Assembly (NCBI RefSeq): GCF_002240225.1 | Contig: NZ_CP022584.1 | Span: 682,001 to 746,000, forward strand | From: Paenibacillus physcomitrellae | Lineage (GTDB): Bacteria; Bacillota; Bacilli; Paenibacillales; Paenibacillaceae | Length of the DNA stretch: 64,000 nucleotides | Direction of reading: 5' to 3' | In this document: positions 32,695 to 41,672 of the stretch, in pieces | Position numbering within the stretch: the stretch's first letter is position 1 | How the letters are laid out: every line of letters begins with the position of its first letter | The notes under the pieces: model-generated | The model's input: the letters and a program-made list of their open reading frames with translations, nothing else | What the model was told of the DNA's origin: nothing | Databases searched by the model: none | Program-made: the position numbers and the translations under genes

Positions 32695-34545
32695 ATGATG
32701 AAGCGGAGAAAGGGCCTGCTGTTTCGGTTGTATACCTACTTTGTCATCATGATTCTGGTGCCTTTATTTATCCTGGGGCTGTCGACTTATTATGGGGCTT
32801 CTGCCAAACTGCGGGATCAGGCGGAGGCCAACATGGCCCAGGTCGTCAATATTACCTCGCACCACCTTGAACAATATATTCGCAGCTATGAATATTCAAC
32901 CTTGTCTTTGCTCAGCAACATAGACATCAAGGAATACCTCGATCTGAACCCGGGCTCCAACTACGAGAATTACTTTTATATTTCCAGGATTAAAGATTAT
33001 GCTTTCGAACCGCTCCTGATTCGCTATCCGGACGTTATCTCTTCTCTGTATATTGTTCGCCAGGACGGGCGTACAGTGCTTGAAAACCAAGGAGGGGCTG
33101 TTGACCCTACCAGTTCCTTCTCTCAAGCCTATTTCAGCCAATTGTTTCAGCAGATTCCGGACAACGGCAAACTGATGATTCTGAACAACGGCGTGACCTC
33201 ACAGGATGGCCATTACATTACTTTAGCCCGCAAGATTAGGGGCCTGCGCTCCATGGACTATAAAGGAATTTTGGCGATAGAGCTTAGAAGCACCGATTTA
33301 TCTTCGCTGTGGAAAGGAATCGAACTGGGACCGCAAAGCCATTTCAGCATCTCGGATGATCAAGGGAAAATCATCTACCATACCGACCCGGCCAAAATCG
33401 GCCAACAGCAGCCTTGGGCTTCAAGCATCAAGCTGTCGGATGACCGTGTGGAGTCCTTCGTCAATAAAGAAGACGGCACCGAGCAGTTCATCGTCGGCTT
33501 ACATTCGTCATATACAGACTGGGACCTGCAGATATCCATTCCCATGAACGATCTGCGCCAGCCAATCATCCGGGTGCGGACCAATATGCTGTGGATTGGC
33601 GCCATTACGCTTATAGTGGCCCTGGTCATGGCCTATCGGCTCAGCTATTCCATTACGAACCCGATTCAGAACCTGCGGCGCGGCATGAAGAAGGCCGAGA
33701 AAGGCGACTGGACAAGAATTCCGCTCAGCGGCAAAAAAGACGAGGTAGACGAGCTCATTGTGAGCTATAACTCCATGGTGTACCGGCTCTCCGATCTGAT
33801 CGATCAAGTCTATGAGGCAGAACACTTCAAACGGGAAGCGGAGCTGGAACGGCAGCAGGCGGAGCTGCAGGCGCTGCAAATGCAGATCAATCCGCATTTC
33901 TTGTACAACACGCTGGAAACGATCGTGTGTTTTCCGGCGGTTCAGGATTCCGCCGAGGTATCGGAAATCGTCAAGAGCATGGCTTATATGCTGAGATACT
34001 CCGTTCAAACAAGCCTCGAGGAAATCACGGTTGCCAATGAGCTGAAGCATGTGCTGAACTACATGTCCATCCTGAAGCACCGCTACGGAAAAGAATTTGA
34101 GTTCGATGTGGAAATTCCTCCGGCTTATTTGCTGAACAAGATGGTCAGACTCACGCTGCAGCCATTAGTGGAAAATGTATTCCAGCATGCCTTCTTTGAG
34201 GGCATTCAGGACGATCATCGGATTTGCATCAAGGCACAAGAGGAGGAAGACAGTTTCATCGTTTCCGTCTCGGACAATGGGGCCGGGATGGATGAGGCCA
34301 GACTGCTGGAGCTGCGCGCCAGCCTGAATACCAAACGGTTGACTGAAGCGCAGAACGGCAAGGGAGGCATCGGCCTCCTGAATGTTCACCGGCGGATTCA
34401 GCTGGTATTCGGCGAAGCGTACGGCCTGCAAGTGGAGAGCCTGCCCGGCCAAGGAACGGTGGTTCGTATGGTGATGCCGAAATCGGATCATGCCGAAATC
34501 GTAAATAAAGCCATATCAACAAAGATGGCGCCATCGTCCGTGTGA
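32695..34545 (+). CDS. YesM-type sensor histidine kinase
   Basis: The 616-residue kinase has TM1 (about 9-29), an extracellular dCache-like sensor (30-295), TM2 (about 298-318), a HAMP region, and a His_kinase domain with phospho-accepting His401 in QMQINPHFLYNTLE. The HATPase follows, with an N-box LVENVFQHAF and glycine boxes DNGAGM and GKGGIGL. It starts directly after the response regulator stop. These kinases sense extracellular oligosaccharides or their loaded binding proteins. Confidence 0.95.
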   Translation: MMKRRKGLLFRLYTYFVIMILVPLFILGLSTYYGASAKLRDQAEANMAQVVNITSHHLEQYIRSYEYSTLSLLSNIDIKEYLDLNPGSNYENYFYISRIKDYAFEPLLIRYPDVISSLYIVRQDGRTVLENQGGAVDPTSSFSQAYFSQLFQQIPDNGKLMILNNGVTSQDGHYITLARKIRGLRSMDYKGILAIELRSTDLSSLWKGIELGPQSHFSISDDQGKIIYHTDPAKIGQQQPWASSIKLSDDRVESFVNKEDGTEQFIVGLHSSYTDWDLQISIPMNDLRQPIIRVRTNMLWIGAITLIVALVMAYRLSYSITNPIQNLRRGMKKAEKGDWTRIPLSGKKDEVDELIVSYNSMVYRLSDLIDQVYEAEHFKREAELERQQAELQALQMQINPHFLYNTLETIVCFPAVQDSAEVSEIVKSMAYMLRYSVQTSLEEITVANELKHVLNYMSILKHRYGKEFEFDVEIPPAYLLNKMVRLTLQPLVENVFQHAFFEGIQDDHRICIKAQEEEDSFIVSVSDNGAGMDEARLLELRASLNTKRLTEAQNGKGGIGLLNVHRRIQLVFGEAYGLQVESLPGQGTVVRMVMPKSDHAEIVNKAISTKMAPSSV

Positions 34546-34554
34546 TCTCCATAA

Positions 34555-34571
34555 GGTACGATGATCGTACC
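34555..34571. promoter_or_regulatory. Inverted repeat between kinase and permease genes
   Basis: GGTACGATGATCGTACC has perfect 7-bp arms around TGA and is followed by AAACTTTT. It lies 27 bases before the permease start. It may be an operator or an mRNA hairpin; the stem is too short to call a terminator. Confidence 0.45.
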
Positions 34572-34597
34572 AAACTTTTAAATAGGAGATGACTCCG

Positions 34598-35560
34598 ATG
34601 GCACAAAGCACCGTTCCCCAGACAGCCTCCAGCCCGATTCCAGTCCGTAAGACGCCGAGGGATCGATGGTCAAATTTCAGAAAATATAAAGCTTTATACC
34701 TGCTGTCGATTCCGGGCATTCTTTATTTCCTGCTGTTTAAGTACGTTCCTCTGCTGGGCTCCGTGATGGCCTTCCAGGATTACAGCATTTTTAAAGGCTA
34801 TTTAGGAAGTCCTTGGGTAGGACTTGCCCATTTCGAGCGGATGTTCCAATACCCGGATTTTCTGCGGATTTTGAAAAACACGCTGCTGCTGGCCTTTTAC
34901 AGCTTGGGCATCGGTTTTCCCGTCCCGATTATTCTGGCGCTGCTGCTAAATGAAATACGCCGGATGTTCTTCAAACGAACCCTGCAGACCGTTCTATACC
35001 TGCCGCATTTCCTCTCCTGGGTGGTGATTGGCGGGATCGCCATTGAGATTCTGTCGCCGCGAACAGGGATCGTCAATAATATCCTTACTTCGCTCGGGTT
35101 TGATTCGATTTATTTCATGGGTGAGAACTCCTATATCCGTACCATTCTCGTGTCCTCGGGGATCTGGAAAGATGCGGGCTGGGGAACCATTATTTATCTC
35201 GCTGCACTGACAGGTATTAATCCCGATTTGTACGAAGCCGCTGAAATGGACGGGGCCAGCCGCTGGAGACAAACCTTATCGATAACCATTCCGGCCATCC
35301 TGCCTACCGTAACCATTTTGTTCTTGCTGCAGATCGGCCACTTTATGGATTTTGGCTTTGAAAGAGTCCTGGTCTTCCTGAATACCCTTAATTCGCAAAA
35401 CGGCGAAATTATCGATACGTACATTTATTCGGCCGGCCTTCTTGACCGGCAGTACAGCTACACGACTGCCATCGGCCTCTTCAAATCCGTAGTGGGTCTT
35501 GTCCTGATTGTGTCAGGGAACTGGCTCAGCAAAAAAATGACCGGCGAAGGATTATATTGA
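34598..35560 (+). CDS. ABC transporter permease, LplB/YtcP type (first subunit)
   Basis: The 320-residue membrane protein has about six helices. It has the family N-terminal segment YLLSIPGILYFLLFKYVPLLGSVMAFQDY and the EAA loop LTGINPDLYEAAEMDGASRWRQTLSITIPAI, which contacts the ATPase. TAGGAG overlaps the in-frame ATG 34589, so ATG 34598 is the start. It forms a CUT1-type importer with the next permease and the lipoprotein at 36556. No ATPase gene is present, as usual for this class, which share an MsmX-like ATPase encoded elsewhere. Confidence 0.94.
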   Translation: MAQSTVPQTASSPIPVRKTPRDRWSNFRKYKALYLLSIPGILYFLLFKYVPLLGSVMAFQDYSIFKGYLGSPWVGLAHFERMFQYPDFLRILKNTLLLAFYSLGIGFPVPIILALLLNEIRRMFFKRTLQTVLYLPHFLSWVVIGGIAIEILSPRTGIVNNILTSLGFDSIYFMGENSYIRTILVSSGIWKDAGWGTIIYLAALTGINPDLYEAAEMDGASRWRQTLSITIPAILPTVTILFLLQIGHFMDFGFERVLVFLNTLNSQNGEIIDTYIYSAGLLDRQYSYTTAIGLFKSVVGLVLIVSGNWLSKKMTGEGLY

Positions 35561-35573
35561 GGAGGGGATGACC

Positions 35574-36443
35574 ATGGCAAGAATGTCCAGAGGACAAAAA
35601 GCTTTTAGCCTATTCAATTATCTGTTTCTGTCTGTGCTGGGTTTGAGCATGATTCTCCCGATTCTGCACGTCATTGCCCAGTCTTTAAGCAGCAATGCGG
35701 CGATTAACACTGGAAAAGTGTTTTTCCTTCCGGTTGATTTCACCTTGTCGAACTTTCGGGCCGTAGTCGGGGAGAAGCTGATCTGGCGATCATTTGGCGT
35801 GAGCGTGTTTGTTACGTTATTTGGCACACTGCTGAATCTAGCCATGACGGCTTTGCTGGCCTATCCGCTGTCGAGATCGGAGTATTTGTACCGAAAGCCG
35901 GTTTTGATCTTCGTCCTGCTGACGATGATCTTCACCGCGCCGCTGATTCCCAACTATCTGCTCGTTAAAGAGCTCGGCATGATCGACTCGCTTTGGTCCT
36001 TGATGCTGCCGGGAGCCATAAGCGCGTTTAATCTGTTTGTGATGCGTTCCTTCTTTATGGCCCTGCCGGGAGAGCTTATCGATTCGGCGCGGATCGACGG
36101 CTGCGGCGAGATGCGGATCTTGTGGAATGTGATTATGCCGCTCTCCAAGCCTGTAATGGCTACGCTCGGCATATTCTACGCCGTTGGACATTGGAACAGC
36201 TACGCCAGCGCCCTGTACTACATTAATAACCGGCAATTGTATCCGCTCCAGGTGCGGCTGCGGGAGTTCATCATTACCGACAGCTCCACCATTAATGCTC
36301 CGGCCCAAGATGCTGTTCTGACCTCACCGGAAGGCATTAAGATGGCGGTTGTTGTCGTGGCTACAATCCCGATTATGCTTGTGTATCCCTTCCTGCAGAA
36401 GCATTTTACGAAAGGGGTTATGGTCGGCTCGATCAAATCCTAA
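35574..36443 (+). CDS. ABC transporter permease, LplC/YtcP type (second subunit)
   Basis: The 289-residue product has about six helices and the EAA loop FFMALPGELIDSARIDGCGEMRILWNVIMPLSKPVMATL. It ends in the conserved YPFLQKHFTKGVMVGSIKS tail. GGAGGGG at 35561-35567 is 6 bases from ATG 35574 and abuts the in-frame ATG 35568, so 35574 is preferred. It is paired with the upstream permease, 13 bases away. Confidence 0.94.
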   Translation: MARMSRGQKAFSLFNYLFLSVLGLSMILPILHVIAQSLSSNAAINTGKVFFLPVDFTLSNFRAVVGEKLIWRSFGVSVFVTLFGTLLNLAMTALLAYPLSRSEYLYRKPVLIFVLLTMIFTAPLIPNYLLVKELGMIDSLWSLMLPGAISAFNLFVMRSFFMALPGELIDSARIDGCGEMRILWNVIMPLSKPVMATLGIFYAVGHWNSYASALYYINNRQLYPLQVRLREFIITDSSTINAPAQDAVLTSPEGIKMAVVVVATIPIMLVYPFLQKHFTKGVMVGSIKS

Positions 36444-36555
36444 CAGCATAAAAAAAACCATTGGACCTTATTTAAGCACATGGGAACAACGCTTCTCCCA
36501 TGATAAATTAGGGTTGCTTATGAAAGCGCTACAATATCTGAAGGGGGACAGACCA

Positions 36556-38130
36556 ATGATGAGAAAGCGGATGATAAGTTTTGTTTGCATGATGCTGTTG
36601 ACGGGTTTGCTCGCAAGCTGTGCAGACAGTTCAGGGAACCAAGAAGATACAGCATCCGGCGACGGCCCTGCGGTAACCAAATTTACGATGGCTAAAGGCA
36701 CGCTGGCCATGAAGGCCGTCGAATCGGTGGATGACATGAATAAGGACAAATGGGTCCTGGAAATGGAGAAACGCACCAATACCGACATCCAGATTCAGTT
36801 GATTCCGCATAAGGATTTCGGCGAAAAGATCTCCTTACTGTTCGCCGGCGGCGAGCTGCCCGATGTGCTGGTCGGAAATACAACGCCAACGGCAAACTCC
36901 ATGAAGGGTGCGGTAGAAGCCGGTTTGTTCATGCCCCTGGAAGATCTGCTGGAGACGCACGGACAGAATCTGCTGAAGACGATCCCGAAGGAAGTTTGGG
37001 ATTCCGTAACTTATAACGGACATATTTATTCGATTCCGCAATACTTGAGCGTGCAATCACGCCGCGCAACCTTTATCCGCTCCGACCTTCTGGAGAAAGC
37101 GGGGGTAGAAGCGCCTAAAACGATCGACGATCTCCTTCCTGTGCTGCGTGCATTCAAGAAGATTGGGGTTGAGCAGCCGTTTGGCTTCCGCGAAAACTTT
37201 AAATATGCCGACTTCATCCTCGGCGCCTACGATGTGCTTCCTTACAGCACGATGTACGAGAAGCAGGGAGATGAGATTGTTCCGAAGTTTTTTGATAGCG
37301 AAAATATGATGAAGGCTTTGGAAATCTACAAAGCCATGTACGACGAAGGGTTGATGGCTCAAGACTTTGCTACCATTACCGGGGCTATGTGGACGAAAAA
37401 CCGCGATGCCGGTAAAGTGGGGATTTATAATGCCAACGCCAATCAGCTGGGCACCTATCAAAGCGAGCTGAGCCTGGCCGTTCCTGAAGGCAAGCTGGAG
37501 ATGATCGCTTCCCCAACCGGTCCGGACGGCAAAGGCGGGATGATGCTGTACAGCAACACGCTGGAGCAGGCTTATCTGAACGCCAAGCTTGATAAGACCA
37601 AAGCGGAAGGCATCGTCAAATTCTTCGATTATATGGCAACGGAAGAAGGCGCGAAATTTTTCACCTTCGGCATTGAAGGCGAGGATTACACGGTCGAGAA
37701 CGGAGAAATCAAATATAACGCGCCTACCGATGAAGAGGGACGTTTGTCCGAGCAGCGCCGTGACTGGTTATGGCTGATTAAAGACAATGCTTACAACAAA
37801 GAGAAGCTTCCGTTTGAGCCTAAGGGCGTAGAAATGCTGAAGGGTTTTGAAACGATTTTGCCGTCGGAAGGACGGGCGGGATTCTTCTTCACGCCGGAGC
37901 TGGACAGCTACCTGCAGTATCCCGATTTGGCGCCGAACTTTGATGAGCCGTCCAAGTTTATTTTGGGGCACATGATTAAAATGATCTACGGCACCGAGAA
38001 CATTTCCGACTGGCCGAAGGTCATTGAGGAATGGAGAGCCAGCGGCGGCAATGAAATCATCAAAGAAGCGACAGAGCGTTACAACAATAAAGAAGGCGTT
38101 CAAATCGGTCCGGACGCCCATGTGGAATAA
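36556..38130 (+). CDS. Extracellular solute-binding lipoprotein of the first ABC importer
   Basis: The 524-residue lipoprotein has a signal peptide and lipobox (LLASC, lipidated Cys22). It then has the family-1 substrate-binding fold of LplA/YtcQ proteins, with FGEKISLLFAGGELPDVLVG and LFMPLEDLLETHG near the N-lobe and a long C-terminal helix region. AGGGGGA supports ATG 36556. A 112-base gap separates it from the permease. TGAAAGCGCT (36521-36530) there is a partial cre-like sequence. The likely ligand is a short oligosaccharide, in view of the GH88 gene that follows. Confidence 0.93.
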   Translation: MMRKRMISFVCMMLLTGLLASCADSSGNQEDTASGDGPAVTKFTMAKGTLAMKAVESVDDMNKDKWVLEMEKRTNTDIQIQLIPHKDFGEKISLLFAGGELPDVLVGNTTPTANSMKGAVEAGLFMPLEDLLETHGQNLLKTIPKEVWDSVTYNGHIYSIPQYLSVQSRRATFIRSDLLEKAGVEAPKTIDDLLPVLRAFKKIGVEQPFGFRENFKYADFILGAYDVLPYSTMYEKQGDEIVPKFFDSENMMKALEIYKAMYDEGLMAQDFATITGAMWTKNRDAGKVGIYNANANQLGTYQSELSLAVPEGKLEMIASPTGPDGKGGMMLYSNTLEQAYLNAKLDKTKAEGIVKFFDYMATEEGAKFFTFGIEGEDYTVENGEIKYNAPTDEEGRLSEQRRDWLWLIKDNAYNKEKLPFEPKGVEMLKGFETILPSEGRAGFFFTPELDSYLQYPDLAPNFDEPSKFILGHMIKMIYGTENISDWPKVIEEWRASGGNEIIKEATERYNNKEGVQIGPDAHVE

Positions 38131-38185
38131 TGAGCAGAGAGACAAAGGGACAGGGACAGAGCCGGAAAGGGTAAGGGAAGCAACC

Positions 38186-39304
38186 ATGAATAAACCGGCA
38201 TTTGAATTTGCGGAAATGCTGGGCAGAACCATAAAGAAAGCTGAGTTCATGCTAGAGCAAATCGGCGACAAATCTCCGCATGCTGCCAAGGCAGACGGAA
38301 GATATGATGATATGCGGCTCGATTGGTGGACCACGGGATTTTGGCCGGGCATGCTGTGGATTCTGTATGATCTAACAGGGAAAGAAGCCTACAAGCAAGC
38401 TGCCTGGAGCTGGGATGAACGGCTTGAGCGTATGATGCTGCAGGAGAACAACTTCCACCATGATGTCGGCTTTCAATTTCTGCCCACCGCTGTCATCAAA
38501 TATAAGCTGACCGGAGATCCCGATGCCCTGCGCCGCGGCTTGTTCGCCGCGAATTTGCTGGCAGGCCGGTACAATTTGGCAGGCCGTTTCCTGCGGGCCT
38601 GGAACCAGGATAAGCTAGGCTGGTCCATTATCGACTCGTCGATGAATCTTTCGCTGCTATTCTGGGCCGCCGAAGCCTCGGGCGATCCGCGTTTCATGCA
38701 TATTGCCCGTGCGCATGCCGATACGGTGGTGGAGCGATTTATTCGGAAGGATGGCTCGGTATGCCATATCGTAAACTTTGATCCTGTTACGGGAGAATGT
38801 CTGGGAGCTATCGGCGGGCAGGGGGCCAGTCCCGATTCGGCCTGGAGCCGGGGCGCCGCATGGGCGCTGTACGGCATGGCGAATGCCTGCACATATACGG
38901 GCGACAAGAAATACCTGCGGGCCTCCCGACAAGTAGCCGATTTCTTCCTTGCCCATCTGCCGGCAGATGCGGTGCCGCATTGGGACTTCCGGGCCTCGGA
39001 GAATTTGCAGCATGAGCCGAGGGACAGCTCGGCGGGGGCCTGCGCCGCTTCCGGACTGCTGGAGCTGGCTTCGCTGCTTCCCGAGCAGGAGGGCAGGGTG
39101 TACCGTCTGGCTGCGAAGCGGATGATAAGATCGCTGGATCAGAGCTATGCGACCTGGCATCTGCCAGAGCATGAGGCGATTCTGCTGCATGCCACCGGGC
39201 ACAAGCCCGCCGGCCAAAATGTGGACGTCTCCCTGATTTACGGCGATTACTTCTTTCTTGAGGCTCTGGCCAAGCTGAATGGCTGGGAGCGGCGGATTTT
39301 TTGA
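38186..39304 (+). CDS. GH88 unsaturated glucuronyl (uronyl) hydrolase
   Basis: The 372-residue, signal-less enzyme has the GH88 alpha/alpha-barrel signatures DDMRLDWWTTGFWPGMLW and LGWSIIDSSMNLSLLFWA, the latter with the Asp that protonates the unsaturated sugar, plus HIVNFDPVTGE and DSAWSRGAAWALYG. It removes 4,5-unsaturated uronic acid from oligosaccharides produced by polysaccharide lyases. It is cytoplasmic, acting after import by the adjacent ABC system. GGGAAG is 6 bases before ATG 38186. Substrates in this family range from glycosaminoglycan to gellan, xanthan and ulvan fragments. The gene context does not settle which applies. Confidence 0.93.
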   Translation: MNKPAFEFAEMLGRTIKKAEFMLEQIGDKSPHAAKADGRYDDMRLDWWTTGFWPGMLWILYDLTGKEAYKQAAWSWDERLERMMLQENNFHHDVGFQFLPTAVIKYKLTGDPDALRRGLFAANLLAGRYNLAGRFLRAWNQDKLGWSIIDSSMNLSLLFWAAEASGDPRFMHIARAHADTVVERFIRKDGSVCHIVNFDPVTGECLGAIGGQGASPDSAWSRGAAWALYGMANACTYTGDKKYLRASRQVADFFLAHLPADAVPHWDFRASENLQHEPRDSSAGACAASGLLELASLLPEQEGRVYRLAAKRMIRSLDQSYATWHLPEHEAILLHATGHKPAGQNVDVSLIYGDYFFLEALAKLNGWERRIF

Positions 39305-39326
39305 GGGACAACCGGCAAAATGATTC

Positions 39327-39355
39327 TTGACAACTTGCCGCTGTTGAATTATCGT
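39327..39355 (+). promoter_or_regulatory. Sigma-A promoter of the T-box transcript
   Basis: TTGACA (39327-39332), a 17-base spacer and TATCGT (39350-39355). The leader starts about 7 bases later. Confidence 0.7.
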
Positions 39356-39384
39356 ATCTTTAAACATATCCACATATTGTAAAA

Positions 39385-39648
39385 TGCCGTGAAGAGGAAG
39401 AGTAATTATCCCTCGAATCAAAGAGAGCCCATGCCGGTGAAATTGGGTATTCGAGCTTAATGAAGGAAGCCTTGGAGCAGTAGACCGAAAGAATAAGGCA
39501 AGAGGGAGTAGGTCTACCGGGAATTTCCCGTTAAAGAAATGTGCGTCAGGATCTAATGGTCGCACCATGAGCGGGTTTTTAACCAATTTAGGTGGTAACG
39601 CGGAAGCTAAGCCTTTCGTCCTTAACAGGATGGAAGGCTTTTTATTTT
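39385..39648 (+). promoter_or_regulatory. T-box riboswitch leader of gltX
   Basis: The conserved T-box sequence AGGTGGTAACGCGG lies at 39590-39603 and is followed by a terminator (AAGCCTTTCGTCC with GGATGGAAGGCTT, then T-rich, 39609-39648). Upstream, a stem-I structure is visible: CTCGAAT pairs with ATTCGAG around an AGAGAG box and a GCCGGTGAAA distal loop. The specifier region reads AATGAAGGAAGCC (39459-39471). GAA at 39466-39468, followed by GCC, would decode Glu and fits the downstream gene, while GGA (Gly), shifted by one base, is the alternative. Uncharged tRNA binding would favour antitermination and gltX expression. Confidence 0.93.
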
Positions 39649-39669
39649 GAGCAATAGGAGGAGATTCCG

Positions 39670-41328
39670 ATGTCAAATGAGATGATGGCTGAACTTTTAT
39701 TTCCGGATATTCAGCAGCTGCCGGCGGATATTTATGCCTTTTTTCCGCCAAGAAACTTACCTTCTGATGCTGTAGTGACGCGTTTTGCACCTAGTCCTAC
39801 GGGCCCGCTTAATATTGGCGGACTGTACGCCACTTTGATCTCGGAAAGATTAGCCCATCAAAGCAATGGGGTATTCTTCCTGCGGCTGGAAGACACAGAT
39901 CAAAAACGCGAAATTCAAGGCAGTCTGGACAATATTATCCATTCCTTGTCCTACTTCGGAATTTATGTGGATGAGGGGCCAGGCCTATCCGGTGAGGATC
40001 AAGGGGACTATGGCCCCTACAAGCAAAGCTCTCGAATACAAATTTATAAGGTATTTATTAAGCATCTCGTCCGAAACGGATTAGCCTATCCATGTTTCTG
40101 CGACCCGGACGATTTAGAGCAGATCCGAAGAAACCAGCAGCGCTTAAAAGTTACGACCGGATATTATGGAAAATGGGCTAAACACCGGGATATTTCATGG
40201 GAGCAAGCCAAAGAAGAGATGGATAAGGGAAAGCCCTTTGTGGTTAGACTTCGATCTTCAGGATCAACAGACAAAAGGATCGAGTACAACGACCTGGTGA
40301 AAGGCGCGACCACGCTGCCGAAAAATGACCAGGATATCGTGATCATGAAAACGAATGGGCTGCCTACCTACCATTTTGCCCATGTCATAGACGATCATCT
40401 GATGGGTACAACCCATGTGATTAGAGGGGATGAATGGCTTTCATCTGTGCCGATCCATATCCAGCTGTTTGAAACCTTTGGTTTCAGAAGACCTGAATAC
40501 GGTCATATCGCCCCCATTATGAAGCAAGTAGGGGCTTCCAAACGTAAATTCAGCAAACGGAAGGATTTGGACGGTACCGCAGCGTATTACCGGGAACAAG
40601 GATATCCGGGAGCAGCCATAAGCGAATACTTCATGAATCTCATCAATTCTGACTTTGAAGAATGGAGGATGGCGAATCCTCATCGGTCATTTAGGGACTT
40701 TGTCATCCGGACCGATAAAATGCATGCCAGCGGCGCTTTATTTGACATGAATAAACTAAATGACCTCAGCAAAGAGGTGATCGCAAGGTTCACGGCTAAG
40801 CAAGTATTTGACGAGGTATATGCTTGGTCGAAGGAATTTGATCCGGAGCTTTATTCTTTGATGGATAAGAACAAAGATTACACGATTAACATTCTCAATA
40901 TAGGCCGAGCTGCGGAGAAACCTAGAAAAGATATTTCCAAGTGGTCTGACGTGAAGACGATGATATCTTTGTATGATGATGAATGGTTTGTTAAAGAGAT
41001 AAGCTGTGGATATAAGTTACCTGCAAATATAAGTGTTCATACGGCGAAGGAGGTCGTACGAGGGTTCAGCGAGACTTATAGATTTGATGACGAACAAGAT
41101 GTTTGGTTCCAGAGACTGAAAGAGCTTGCCGGGAAACTCGGCTTTGCCGAGGATATGAAAAGCTATAAAGCCGATCCTGACCGTTACAAAGGGCATGTAG
41201 GAGATGTAGCTATGGTACTCAGAATAGCGCTGACGAACAGAACTCATACACCTGATTTATTTGATATGATGCAGGTTATGGGCAAATACCGGGTGCTGGA
41301 ACGGATGCAAAGATTTGTAGCGGGGTAG
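39670..41328 (+). CDS. gltX: Glutamyl-tRNA synthetase, long Clostridia-like type with altered HIGH motif
   Basis: The 552-residue class I synthetase has the Rossmann core FAPSPTGPLNIGG, GVFFLRLEDTDQKRE, PTYHFAHVIDDHLMGTTHVIRGDEWLSSVPIHIQLFE, and KFSKR (293-297) for KMSKS. The HIGH equivalent reads N48-I-G-G, so the first His, which is normally nearly invariant, is Asn. Length and internal sequence resemble the roughly 550-residue Clostridia enzyme more than the roughly 485-residue Bacillus one, which is usually in a gltX-cysE-cysS operon. It stands alone behind its own T-box, with AGGAGGAG 5 bases upstream. It is probably a second, horizontally acquired copy. It may charge tRNA-Glu under starvation or resist an inhibitor; activity is uncertain given N48. 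Confidence 0.9.
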   Translation: MSNEMMAELLFPDIQQLPADIYAFFPPRNLPSDAVVTRFAPSPTGPLNIGGLYATLISERLAHQSNGVFFLRLEDTDQKREIQGSLDNIIHSLSYFGIYVDEGPGLSGEDQGDYGPYKQSSRIQIYKVFIKHLVRNGLAYPCFCDPDDLEQIRRNQQRLKVTTGYYGKWAKHRDISWEQAKEEMDKGKPFVVRLRSSGSTDKRIEYNDLVKGATTLPKNDQDIVIMKTNGLPTYHFAHVIDDHLMGTTHVIRGDEWLSSVPIHIQLFETFGFRRPEYGHIAPIMKQVGASKRKFSKRKDLDGTAAYYREQGYPGAAISEYFMNLINSDFEEWRMANPHRSFRDFVIRTDKMHASGALFDMNKLNDLSKEVIARFTAKQVFDEVYAWSKEFDPELYSLMDKNKDYTINILNIGRAAEKPRKDISKWSDVKTMISLYDDEWFVKEISCGYKLPANISVHTAKEVVRGFSETYRFDDEQDVWFQRLKELAGKLGFAEDMKSYKADPDRYKGHVGDVAMVLRIALTNRTHTPDLFDMMQVMGKYRVLERMQRFVAG

Positions 41329-41330
41329 GG

Positions 41331-41672
41331 CTAATCCAATAACAATAAGATCAATAAAATTCCATTGCCTGCGGCAGTCGCGAAAGGACCGATTGTCTTA
41401 AACGTATTTTTCACTTTAACGCCTACGAACCCGTCAAAAAATTGTACGCTAATCATGGCAACCGATACGGCCAGCAGATAGGCATACGTCTCATAAAAGA
41501 GCGGAATAAGACATGCCAACAACAGAGAGAAGCTCCGGGACATCGCGTACATTGCATTCGTTAATGTGCTTTCACCTTGCTTCTTTGCCTTGGAATAAGC
41601 ATCAAGCGAAAACCCGAAGCTGACGGTCGCACTGATCAAAGTGACAACTGCGCATAAATAATATTACACCAT
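41331..41672 (-). pseudogene. Small membrane protein gene with a stop at codon 3
   Basis: On the minus strand GGAGG (41681-41685) and ATG (41672-41670) are followed by GTG, then TAA at 41666-41664. The same frame then continues open for about 110 codons of clearly coding membrane protein (YYLCAVVTLISATVSFGFSL, YAMSRSFSLLLACLIPLFYE, LAVSVAMISVQFFDGFVGVKVKNTF, then IGPFATAAGNGILLILLLLD). A single nonsense change explains the break. A downstream TTG start would give a shorter protein but has no ribosome binding site. The family is an uncharacterised integral membrane protein with about four helices. Confidence 0.65.

Noticed and set aside
36521..36534. cre site before the first solute-binding protein gene
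   Set aside because: TGAAAGCGCTACAA fits the left half well but breaks at the right half (about 10-12 of 14 depending on a gap), so it was not listed as a site.
38657..39790. 377-codon minus-strand frame over the GH88 gene, the T-box and the gltX start
   Set aside because: It runs antisense through two well-supported genes and a riboswitch; composition is typical of shadow frames in GC-rich coding DNA.
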